A program made the position numbers and the translations under genes. A stretch of DNA of 59,190 bases, from contig CALXRS010000012.1 in the NCBI GenBank assembly GCA_944390915.1, positions 1-59,190 on the forward strand, in the 5' to 3' direction. This DNA comes from an uncultured Alphaproteobacteria bacterium (GTDB taxonomy: Bacteria > Pseudomonadota > Alphaproteobacteria > RF32 > CAG-239). This document shows, one piece after another, positions 16,597 through 23,956 of this stretch. The stretch's first letter is position 1; the number at the start of each line of letters is the position of its first letter. A model generated the notes under the pieces. The model did not search any database, had not been told where the DNA came from, and saw only the letters and a program-made list of their open reading frames with translations.

Positions 16597-16691
16597 TACA
16601 TTATCTGCAATTTTTATATACATATAATGTAATACAAGTCAATACTTTTTTTGTAATTTACAAAATGTTTTTTTTATTACATAATATGTAA
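16597..16691. promoter_or_regulatory. Divergent promoter region with four palindromic operator candidates
   Basis: Between the divergent genes lie TACATTATCTGCA (16597–16609, imperfect), TACATATAATGTA (16619–16631), TTTGTAATTTACAAA (16650–16664, perfect) and TTACATAATATGTAA (16677–16691, perfect). Three share TACAT/ATGTA half-sites. The last lies immediately before the repressor ribosome site. This is the pattern of phage repressor operators. Confidence 0.6.
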
Positions 16692-16712
16692 TGCATGCAG
16701 GAGGAAATGACG

Positions 16713-17393
16713 ATGACAAACAAACAAACAAATAACAAATGGACCTGGCTCAAAGACTATATGCAAAAAAACAACATCTCTCAGGGCGATGTGGCCGAAG
16801 CCCTGAAATGGCAGAAAACAAGAGTTTCCGAACTCTTGTGCGGCAAACGCGATTTTCCCGTCAACAAGGTTTTTCCCGCCGCTCAATTTTTCAACCTTGA
16901 CCTTGAAGAACTTACCAAATACAACTCCGGCTATACACGCGAAATACCTTCCACCGACGGCAAAAAGCCCCTCTCGCGCGCAGAAAACAATCTTTCCGTC
17001 ATCGATATTGTCCGCCCCTCAATCAACAACAAGGGAATATTTTACGAAATTGTAGGCAAGCAAATGATAAGTACCGATATTTTCAATATGTTTTGCTTGT
17101 CCGCCCCCGAAAACATCAAAGCGCTGATTGCCGCGGGCGATGCCATGCAACCGACCATCGGCGACGGCGATCTTGTCTGGGCGGACGTCTCCGTCACCTC
17201 CCCCGATGCGGACGGATTATATCTTTTTGCCCTTGAAGGAGAAATTTTTATCAAACGATTGCAATTGGACAATTTTAACCGTACAGCTCTGATAATATCC
17301 GATAATACCCTTTATCCGCCCATTCGCGTCAACCATCCCGAAAAACTCAAAACCATCGGAAAAATAGTTTCCGTCACCAAACCTTGCCGCTAA
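16713..17393 (+). CDS. Prophage repressor: XRE-type HTH plus LexA/S24-like domain with Ser→Ala
   Basis: This protein has 226 residues from ATG 16713; AGGAGG sits eight bases upstream, so the earlier ATGs at 16695 and 16707 are less likely. Residues 5–60 form an HTH (LKDYMQKNNISQGDVAEALKWQKTRVSELL). Residues 125–226 follow the S24/LexA fold: AAGDAMQPTIGDGDLVWADV, then GEIFIKRL. The usual catalytic Ser in GDSM is Ala144 here (GCC), while the partner Lys181 is kept. Self-cleavage should therefore be absent. It is transcribed away from the lytic side and is followed by a strong terminator. Confidence 0.85.
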   Translation: MTNKQTNNKWTWLKDYMQKNNISQGDVAEALKWQKTRVSELLCGKRDFPVNKVFPAAQFFNLDLEELTKYNSGYTREIPSTDGKKPLSRAENNLSVIDIVRPSINNKGIFYEIVGKQMISTDIFNMFCLSAPENIKALIAAGDAMQPTIGDGDLVWADVSVTSPDADGLYLFALEGEIFIKRLQLDNFNRTALIISDNTLYPPIRVNHPEKLKTIGKIVSVTKPCR

Positions 17394-17403
17394 AGTCGCA
17401 ATT

Positions 17404-17472
17404 TTTGCAGCGGCATTTTGCCGCCCCTGCAAAAACACCCCGATCGAAAAAACTCGACCGGGGTGTTTTTTT
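17404..17472 (+). terminator. Double hairpin terminator after the repressor
   Basis: A first hairpin (TTTGCAGCGGC/GCCGCCCCTGCAAA) is followed by CACCCCG..TCGA / TCGA..CGGGGTG with seven T. This ends repressor transcription before the convergent pheT and marks the likely prophage–host border region. Confidence 0.8.
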
Positions 17473-17513
17473 CAAGCGAGCTTCAAAAGCGCCCGTCATA
17501 CATCAGCCGGATA

Positions 17514-19901
17514 TCAGCTGCGCAAAACGGCGTCCGTTTTTTTACCGACTTCCGCAATCACTTTTTTCATGATGGCGTCAATTTCCGCATCGGTAAAGGT
17601 TTTTTCCTGCGGTTGGAAAGTCAACCCCAAAGCCACGGATTTTTTGCCTTCCGGCAGACTGCCGCCCTCAAAAACGTCAAAGACGCGCACGTCGACAATA
17701 TGTTCTTTGTCCGCGTTTTTGGCCGCGGCGACAATGCTTGCCGCCGGCACATCCTTTGCCGCCACAAAAGCCAGATCCTTATCCACCGACTGGAACGGAG
17801 AAAGCGCCAGCTTTTTCTTCGATTTTCCGGCAGTTGCCCGCGGCAACGGAATATTGTCCAGATAAACCTCAAACGCCACGACCCGACCTTTCAGATCAAA
17901 AGCTTTCAACACGGCCGGATGCAGCTCGCCGAAACAGGCCAGCACGTTTTTGCCCAAACGCAGCACGCCGCTGCGGCCAGGGTGATAATAGGCCGGCGCA
18001 TCGGTGGTCACCTGTGCGCTGTCCCAGGGGCCGTTGGCTGCGGCAATAGCAGCCAGAGCATCGGCTTTGGCGTCAAAAACATCATAGGCGCGCCCGTTTT
18101 CCAACCAGTGTTTTTTGGCTGTTGAGCCATAGCGCACGCCGGCGGCCACTTCCTTTTGCTCACCCGGACGACAGCCGTAAAACTCCGGCCCCGTTTCAAA
18201 CAGACAAACCCCGTCTGCACCGCGGACAACGTTGTTTTTTACGCCCAAAAGCAGGTTTGGCAGCAGTGACGGCCGCATCTCGTCCAGCTCGGCGGCAATC
18301 GGGTTCAGCAGCGGCAGCGGCTGACCGCCCTTGCGGAAATACGCCGCCAGCGTGGAATCCGTAAAACTCCAGGTAACACTTTCAAACATTCCCCGATTGG
18401 CCAGCTCATGGCGCACGGTAACCACCCGCCGCTGCGCCGGCGTCAGGGTCTGTTTGGGGAATTCGTCGGCCGGCATCGACAGGGCGGGGATTTTGTCCAG
18501 CCCCACCATGCGCACCACTTCTTCCACCAGATCGGCCTCGCATTCGATATCGCCCCGCCAGGTCGGCGAAACCGCCCGCAGGCCGTTTTCTTCCCTGCTC
18601 ACCTCAAAGCCGAGCGCCGTCAGGATACGGGTGATTTCTTCTGCGGAAACATCAAGCCCCGCCAGAGTTTTCACTCTTTCCGGACGCAGGGTAACCGGCT
18701 CGGAACGGTAGTTTTCTTCGCCGCAAACCACAATTTCCGAAGCCTCTCCGCCGCAAATTTCCAAAATCAACGCTGTAGCGTAGTCCGACCCCAAAACATT
18801 GGAATTTGGATCTACCCAGCGCTCGTAACGATAGCGGGAATCCGATTCGATCTGAAAATGCCGGCCGGTGCGGGCAATACATTCCGGCGCAAAATAGGCG
18901 CTTTCCAACAACACGTCGGTTGTTTCCGGCAGGCAGCCCTTGCCGATGCCGCCCATCACGCCGCCGAGGCACTCCACCCCGTCGTCGTCGCAAATGCCCA
19001 GGCTTTGGCCGTCCAGAGAATATTCCTTACCTTCGAGAGAAACAAATTTTTCGCCCTCTTCGGCCATGCGGATAACCAGATCGCCTTTCAGCTTACCGGC
19101 GTCAAACACGTGCAGCGGCCGCGCCAGATCAAAATTGATATAGTTGGTTATGTCCACCAGCGGCGAAATGCTGTGCAGTCCGATGGCCGCCAGCCGGTCT
19201 TTCATCCATTTCGGCGTTTCCGCCCGATTGTTCACGCCGCGGATATAGCGGCCGGTATAAACCGGACAGGCCTTTTTGTCTTCCACCCGAATGTTTATCG
19301 GGCTCTTGAACGTGCCGGCGGTTTTCTTAACCTCAAGCGGTTTCAGACGACCGAGCCCGGCCGCCGCCAGATCGCGCGCAACCCCACGCACACCAAGACA
19401 TTCTGCCCGATTCGGGGTAATCGAAATTTCAAACACCGGATCAATGTCCAGCACCTCTGCCGCCGGCAACCCCACGGGCGTGTCCGCGGCAAGCGAAATA
19501 ATCCCCGTATGGTCGTCGCCGATGCCGAGTTCTTTTTCCGAGCAAAGCATGCCGAAACTTTCCACCCCGCGGATTTTGCCGACCGTCAATTTTTCGTTGT
19601 AGCAGGGAATGACCGCGCCGACCGGGGCAAAAATGCCGATCGTGCCGGCGTGAACGTTCGGCGCGCCGCAGACAACCTGCAAAACCTCTTTGCCGGTATT
19701 GACTCTAAGCAGATGCAGATGGTCGGAATCCGGATGCATGACGCATTCGTCAACCTTTGCGGTAACAAAGCCCGCAAGCCCCGCCGCCGGATTAAAAACT
19801 TCTTCCACTTCCAGCCCGATGCGCGTTAACGTTTCCGCTATCTCGTCAACGGAGGCCTCCGTTGCCAAATGTTCCTTTAACCATGATAACGTAAATTTCA
19901 T
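17514..19901 (-). CDS. pheT: Phenylalanyl-tRNA synthetase, beta subunit
   Basis: This 795-residue protein is full length for the bacterial beta chain. It starts MKFTLSWLKEHL, then has a tRNA-binding (OB) domain (about 40–150: DECVMHPDSDHLHLLRVNTG, VVCGAPNVHAG). The B3/B4 editing region has ITPNRAECLGVRGVARDLAA. The B5 and core domains follow, and the C-terminal ferredoxin-like anticodon-binding domain ends with FQSVDKDLAFV...FDVFEGGSLPEGKKSVALGLTFQ. It overlaps pheS by four bases, so the alpha2beta2 enzyme is co-translated. This is an essential host gene next to the prophage end. Confidence 0.97.
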   Translation of the reverse strand: MKFTLSWLKEHLATEASVDEIAETLTRIGLEVEEVFNPAAGLAGFVTAKVDECVMHPDSDHLHLLRVNTGKEVLQVVCGAPNVHAGTIGIFAPVGAVIPCYNEKLTVGKIRGVESFGMLCSEKELGIGDDHTGIISLAADTPVGLPAAEVLDIDPVFEISITPNRAECLGVRGVARDLAAAGLGRLKPLEVKKTAGTFKSPINIRVEDKKACPVYTGRYIRGVNNRAETPKWMKDRLAAIGLHSISPLVDITNYINFDLARPLHVFDAGKLKGDLVIRMAEEGEKFVSLEGKEYSLDGQSLGICDDDGVECLGGVMGGIGKGCLPETTDVLLESAYFAPECIARTGRHFQIESDSRYRYERWVDPNSNVLGSDYATALILEICGGEASEIVVCGEENYRSEPVTLRPERVKTLAGLDVSAEEITRILTALGFEVSREENGLRAVSPTWRGDIECEADLVEEVVRMVGLDKIPALSMPADEFPKQTLTPAQRRVVTVRHELANRGMFESVTWSFTDSTLAAYFRKGGQPLPLLNPIAAELDEMRPSLLPNLLLGVKNNVVRGADGVCLFETGPEFYGCRPGEQKEVAAGVRYGSTAKKHWLENGRAYDVFDAKADALAAIAAANGPWDSAQVTTDAPAYYHPGRSGVLRLGKNVLACFGELHPAVLKAFDLKGRVVAFEVYLDNIPLPRATAGKSKKKLALSPFQSVDKDLAFVAAKDVPAASIVAAAKNADKEHIVDVRVFDVFEGGSLPEGKKSVALGLTFQPQEKTFTDAEIDAIMKKVIAEVGKKTDAVLRS

Positions 19902-21001
19902 CTTGCCAACCCTCCGTTGTTGCTCAAACCGCCGGTCATCGACGATTCGTCCAAAGGCACAAAGCCGTAATGTTTCAGCCAGCGCAAATCCGACTCAAAA
20001 AACGTGCGCAAATCCGGAATGCCGTATTTCAGCATTGCCAGCCGGTCAAGCCCCACTCCGAAGGCAAACCCCTGATACTCGTCCGGGTCAATGCCGCCGG
20101 CGGCCAAAACTCTCGGATGAACCATGCCGCAGCCCAAAATCTCCAGCCAGTCGTTGCCCTCGCCTATCTTCAGCTCGTCCTTGCCTTTTTTGCAGCCGAT
20201 GTCCATCTCCGCCGAAGGCTCCGTAAACGGAAAATAAGACGGCCGATAGCGCACTTTGATGTTGTCCACCTCAAAAAACGCGCGCACAAAATCATAGAGG
20301 CAGCCTTTCAAATGTGCCATGGTGGTGGTTTTGTCGATCACCAGTCCTTCCGCCTGATGAAACATCGGCGTATGCGTGGCGTCATAGTCGCTGCGGTAGG
20401 TGCGCCCCGGCGCAATAATGCGAATCGGCGGACGCTTTTTTTCCATGGTGCGAATCTGCACCGGAGAGGTGTGGGTGCGAACCACAAAACTGTCGTCAAA
20501 ATCCGCGCTGTCCGGGTTGGCCATGTAAAACGTGTCCTGCATCTGCCGCGCCGGATGGTTGGCCGGCATGTTGAGCGCGTTAAAATTGTGGAACTGGTCT
20601 TCAATGTCCGGCCCTTCGGCAACCTCAAAACCCATCTCGCCGAATATGGCCACCACTTCTTCATAAATCTTTGAAACCGGATGGATACGCCCCTGTGTTT
20701 CCGGCCGCACCGGCAGCGTAACATCGACGCGTTCGGTGGCCAGACGGCGGTTCAGCTCTTCCGCTTCCAGCTCCTTTTTGCGGGCGTCAACGGCCTGTTC
20801 CACCGCCGATTTCAACAAATTCAAACTTTTGCCGGCGGCAATTTTTTCTTCTGTCGGCAGGGCGCCGAGTCCCTTCATTTTTTCGGTAATGCAGCCTTTT
20901 TTACCGAGCGCGGCCACCCGCGCTTCGTCCAGCGCTTTCAGATCCCGCGCCGCGGCAATGCCCTGCAGCAGTTGTTCCTGCAAATCTTCCAAATTTTCCA
21001 T
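19898..21001 (-). CDS. pheS: Phenylalanyl-tRNA synthetase, alpha subunit
   Basis: This protein has 367 residues from ATG 21001 with GAGGGGAAA upstream; the longer frame would read through a terminator hairpin. The N-terminal coiled coil (1–95) binds tRNA. The class II catalytic core has motif 2-like FHQAEGLVIDK and motif 3 GFAFGVGLDRLAMLKYGIPDLR, with the Phe-binding GCGMVHPRVL. It charges tRNA-Phe together with PheT. The C-terminus has an extra tail of about 20 residues after the usual end (LDESSMTGGLSNNGGLAR). Confidence 0.97.
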   Translation of the reverse strand: MENLEDLQEQLLQGIAAARDLKALDEARVAALGKKGCITEKMKGLGALPTEEKIAAGKSLNLLKSAVEQAVDARKKELEAEELNRRLATERVDVTLPVRPETQGRIHPVSKIYEEVVAIFGEMGFEVAEGPDIEDQFHNFNALNMPANHPARQMQDTFYMANPDSADFDDSFVVRTHTSPVQIRTMEKKRPPIRIIAPGRTYRSDYDATHTPMFHQAEGLVIDKTTTMAHLKGCLYDFVRAFFEVDNIKVRYRPSYFPFTEPSAEMDIGCKKGKDELKIGEGNDWLEILGCGMVHPRVLAAGGIDPDEYQGFAFGVGLDRLAMLKYGIPDLRTFFESDLRWLKHYGFVPLDESSMTGGLSNNGGLAR

Positions 21002-21015
21002 TACTTTCCCCTCGT

Positions 21016-21062
21016 ACAAACAAAAAGAGCCTGTCCCGAATGCTCGAGGCAGACTCTTTTTG
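21016..21062 (-). terminator. Hairpin with T-run between rplT and pheS (terminator or attenuator)
   Basis: Leftward: AAAAAGAGTCTG ... CAGGCTCTTTTT, stem about 11–12 bp, ending in five T just before the pheS ribosome site. It could reduce read-through from the ribosomal genes or serve as an attenuator for pheST. A Phe-rich leader peptide is not visible. Confidence 0.7.
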
Positions 21063-21082
21063 CTGTTTTGCATTAATAAAAA

Positions 21083-21439
21083 TTACTTCAAAGCGTCCTT
21101 AGCCTCAGCGACCAGCTTGGCGAATGCCTCGGGCTCTTTTAATGCAATATCGGCCAGAACTTTACGATCGAGCTCAATGCCGGCTTTGCCGAGCCCGTTC
21201 ATAAATCGGGAATATGTCATTTCGTTGAGTCTTGCGGCGGCGCTGATGCGCTGAATCCACAGCGAACGGAAGTTTCTCTTCTTTGCTCTTCTGTCGCGGT
21301 AGGCATATTGCAAAGCCTTTTCGACTTTTTCAACTGCTACTCTGAATACGTTTTTGGAACGACCGCGATATCCCTTTGCCATGGCAAAGATTTTTTTGTG
21401 GCGGGCACGGGCCGTTACACCTCTTTTAACACGAGACAT
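21083..21439 (-). CDS. rplT: Ribosomal protein L20
   Basis: This 118-residue protein matches L20 throughout: [73 protein letters not shown]. It is an early assembly protein of the 50S subunit. The gene follows rpmI by 12 bases and precedes pheST, the usual order, but infC is not upstream here. In many bacteria L20 represses its own operon, though no L20-binding leader was identified. Confidence 0.97.
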   Translation of the reverse strand: MSRVKRGVTARARHKKIFAMAKGYRGRSKNVFRVAVEKVEKALQYAYRDRRAKKRNFRSLWIQRISAAARLNEMTYSRFMNGLGKAGIELDRKVLADIALKEPEAFAKLVAEAKDALK

Positions 21440-21451
21440 CTGTATATCCTC

Positions 21452-21649
21452 CTACAAATAAGGTAAAAACTGTTTGACGATCTGAACGTCGCACTCGGCC
21501 ACGAGAGTCGTGCCGCGGGCTTGTCTTTTCATCTTCTGTGTTTTGCAGAAGAGACAGTGTCTCTTTTTGGCGAAGTTTCTTTTCAACTTGCCGGTGCCGG
21601 TAACGCCGAAGCGTTTTTTGACCGAACTTTTGGTTTTCAATTTTGGCAT
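21452..21649 (-). CDS. rpmI: Ribosomal protein L35
   Basis: This protein has 65 residues from ATG 21649 with AAGGAAAG upstream. MPKLKTKSSVKKRFGVTGTGKLKR and the basic remainder are diagnostic of L35. It is the first gene of the rpmI–rplT–pheS–pheT operon and is driven by the promoter at 21732–21760. Confidence 0.97.
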   Translation of the reverse strand: MPKLKTKSSVKKRFGVTGTGKLKRNFAKKRHCLFCKTQKMKRQARGTTLVAECDVQIVKQFLPYL

Positions 21650-21731
21650 TTTCTTTCCTTTCAGAATTTCTTTCCGGCGCAAAGGCATGCCTTTTAGCCC
21701 GTACGCCCGTTTTATAAAAAAAATCGCTTTG

Positions 21732-21760
21732 CTTATACAACAACTGTCCGCTTTTGGCAA
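21732..21760 (-). promoter_or_regulatory. Promoter of rpmI operon: TTGCCA-N17-TATAAG
   Basis: On the minus strand −35 TTGCCA (21755–21760) and −10 TATAAG (21732–21737) are 17 bases apart. RNA would start near 21725, giving a leader of about 75 bases. The hexamers and spacing are identical to those in the invertible element at 47593–47621, which supports both calls. Confidence 0.75.
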
Positions 21761-21800
21761 GCCTTTTTTCATCCTGTTTTTCGCCGCGGCGCAATTTTTA

Positions 21801-21829
21801 TTGCTTTTTTTGGCGCTTGCGGCTATAAA
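21801..21829 (+). promoter_or_regulatory. Promoter of lolC/E–lolD: TTGCTT-N17-TATAAA
   Basis: −35 TTGCTT (21801–21806), 17-base spacer and −10 TATAAA (21824–21829) give a start near 21836, about 18 bases before the gene's ATG at 21854 with its GGGAG site. Confidence 0.65.
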
Positions 21830-21853
21830 TTTTGGCAGCTATGGGAGAAAAAA

Positions 21854-23101
21854 ATGATTTTTAACCGTTTTGAAAGGCTCGTCGCCCGCCGCTATCTCCG
21901 CGCCAAGCGCAAAGAAGGGTTCATTTCCGTCATTACCGGCTTTGCCTTTACCGGCATTGCGCTCGGCGTGGCCACGCTCATCATCGTCATGTCGGTGATG
22001 AACGGTTTTCGCTCGGAACTGCTGACGCGCATTTTGGGCATCAACGGTCACATCAACATCGTGGCCGCCGGCGGCATGCCCTTTGACAACTATCGCGCCG
22101 CCACCGACGAAATCAAAAGTTTCGACAATGTGGCCAACGCTTTCCCGCTGATTGAAAAACAGCTGCTCGTTTCTTCCGGTCAGGCGGCGGAAGGCGCCAT
22201 GCTGCGCGGCCTCGACAAAGAAGACATTCTGCATAAAGACGCCCTGCGCAAAGGCATGGAAAACGCCAATCTGGATCAATTTTCCGGCAACGTTGTCATC
22301 ATCGGCTATCGTCTGGCCTTAAAAATGGGGCTCGTTCCCGGCGACGAAATCACGCTTATCTCCCCGAACGGCAAAATCACCGCTTTCGGCACCGTGCCGC
22401 GGATGAAATCCTATCGCATTGTCGGCACGTTTGATTTCGGCATGTACGAATACGATTCCAACTTTATCTTCATGCCGCTTGCAACCGCGCAGACTTTCTT
22501 CGGCATGAAAGACGCCGTAACCAACATCGACGTCACCTTAAAAGACGAAAACCGGCTGGAAGAAACCCGCGAAGCCATTGCCAAAAGCATCGACCCGGCG
22601 GTCTACATTTTCGACTGGCGGCAGTCGAACTCGGCCTTTTTCAACGCCATTGACGTGGAACGCAACGTTATGTTTCTTATTTTGACGCTGATTATTCTGG
22701 TGGCGGCGTTTAACATCATCACCGGGCTTATCATGCTGGTCAAGGACAAAGGGCGCGACATTGCCGTTTTGCGCACGATGGGCGCAACCAAAGGCATGAT
22801 TATGCGCATCTTCTTCATGGACGGCGCGTTCATCGGTTTTGTCGGCACCGCGCTCGGGCTTGTGCTCGGCATTTTGTTCTGCGACAACATTGAAACCATC
22901 CGCCAGTTTTTGCAAAACCTGTCGGGACGCGATCTTTTTTCGGCGGAAATATATTTTCTTTCGCAGCTGCCGGCAAAAGTGGACGCCGTCGAAGTAACCT
23001 TTATCACCCTCACCGCTCTGCTGCTGTCTTTTCTGGCCACCATCTACCCGGCCTACAGAGCGGCCAAAATGGATCCCGTGGAGGCTTTGCGCTATGAATA
23101 A
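21854..23101 (+). CDS. Lipoprotein-releasing ABC transporter permease (LolC/LolE family)
   Basis: This 415-residue protein starts with MIFNRFERLVARRYLRAKRKEGFISVITGFAFTGIALGVATLIIVMSVMNGFRSEL, the typical LolC/E start with the first membrane helix. A periplasmic domain follows (about 45–265). Three further helices lie at about 275, 320 and 380, ending DPVEALRYE. It extracts lipoproteins from the inner membrane for LolA. Only one permease gene is present, so it probably works as a homodimer, which is usual outside the gamma group. Its end overlaps lolD by eight bases. Confidence 0.92.
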   Translation: MIFNRFERLVARRYLRAKRKEGFISVITGFAFTGIALGVATLIIVMSVMNGFRSELLTRILGINGHINIVAAGGMPFDNYRAATDEIKSFDNVANAFPLIEKQLLVSSGQAAEGAMLRGLDKEDILHKDALRKGMENANLDQFSGNVVIIGYRLALKMGLVPGDEITLISPNGKITAFGTVPRMKSYRIVGTFDFGMYEYDSNFIFMPLATAQTFFGMKDAVTNIDVTLKDENRLEETREAIAKSIDPAVYIFDWRQSNSAFFNAIDVERNVMFLILTLIILVAAFNIITGLIMLVKDKGRDIAVLRTMGATKGMIMRIFFMDGAFIGFVGTALGLVLGILFCDNIETIRQFLQNLSGRDLFSAEIYFLSQLPAKVDAVEVTFITLTALLLSFLATIYPAYRAAKMDPVEALRYE

Positions 23102-23822
23102 CGAACAAACGACCGCCGTGCTCGAATTACAAAACATCCGCAAAAATTTCAAACAGGGCGGCCAAAAGCTGGAAGTGCTCACCGGCGTGGAACTGACCGT
23201 CGGCAGCGGAGAAATCGTTGCCTTAACGGGGCCTTCCGGCTCGGGCAAATCGACTTTGCTGCAAATAGCCGGATTGCTGGAAACGCCGACGGAAGGCGCC
23301 GTTCTTCTTGCCGGACAAAACTGCGCCAAACTCGGCGACGGCCTGCGCACGGCCCTAAGACGCGACTACCTTGGTTTTGTCTACCAATATCACAACCTGC
23401 TGCCCGACTTTTCCGCGCTGGAAAACGTGATGCTGCCGCAGCTGATTGCCGGTCGCAACAAAAAAGAGGCTCGCGCAAGAGCCGAATGGCTGCTTGAACG
23501 GATGGAACTTGCCGACAGAATGAAACACCGGCCGGCGGAAATGTCCGGCGGCGAACAGCAGCGCACAGCCATCGCGCGGGCTTTGGCCAATGCGCCGAAA
23601 CTGCTCTTAGCGGACGAACCGACCGGCAACCTCGACCCGAAAACCTCGGACGTCGTTTTTGCCGAACTGCTGGCCATTGTCCGCGAAACCGGGCTTTCGG
23701 CCTTAATTGCCACCCACAATATGGAACTGGCCGGAGCCATGGATCGCAAAGTCCGATTGGAAGACGGCAAACTCGTCAACACCGGCATTTCCGGACTTAT
23801 CTCGGGACAGAATTTCTACTGA
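23094..23822 (+). CDS. lolD: Lipoprotein-releasing ABC transporter ATPase
   Basis: This 242-residue protein has Walker A GPSGSGKST (46–54), Q-loop FVYQYHNLLPDFSALENVMLP, signature MSGGEQQRTAIARAL, Walker B LLLADEPTGNLD and H-loop ATHNMEL. The sequence around the Q-loop is that of LolD/MacB-type ATPases. It powers the permease encoded just upstream. The overlap of the two genes supports co-translation. Confidence 0.93.
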   Translation: MNNEQTTAVLELQNIRKNFKQGGQKLEVLTGVELTVGSGEIVALTGPSGSGKSTLLQIAGLLETPTEGAVLLAGQNCAKLGDGLRTALRRDYLGFVYQYHNLLPDFSALENVMLPQLIAGRNKKEARARAEWLLERMELADRMKHRPAEMSGGEQQRTAIARALANAPKLLLADEPTGNLDPKTSDVVFAELLAIVRETGLSALIATHNMELAGAMDRKVRLEDGKLVNTGISGLISGQNFY

Positions 23823-23895
23823 CCGCAGGCAAAACATCTTCGTCCGCCTTCCGCAGAGTATTTTTCGGGCAAAATAAAAACGCGCCGACATAAAT

Positions 23896-23924
23896 TTGCT
23901 TGCATAAATTATTTTATTTATTAA
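23896..23924 (+). promoter_or_regulatory. Candidate promoter of the autotransporter gene
   Basis: TTGCTT (23896–23901), 17 bases, TATTAA (23919–23924) in an AT-rich stretch. The start would fall near 23931, about 26 bases before the ATG. The −10 is weak. Confidence 0.4.
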
Positions 23925-23956
23925 TATGTAAGGCAAATAAAACTAAGGGGGGATTA

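Noticed and set aside
17393-17514. Prophage attachment site next to pheT
   Set aside because: The region is mostly terminator, and the other prophage end is outside the window, so no duplicated core can be shown.
18408-19829. 473-codon open frame on the plus strand
   Set aside because: It is fully antisense to pheT, a certain gene, and has low-quality composition (His, Arg and Phe in excess).
21002-21073. Longer PheS start
   Set aside because: It would translate the terminator hairpin, while ATG 21001 has a good ribosome site and matches the family start.
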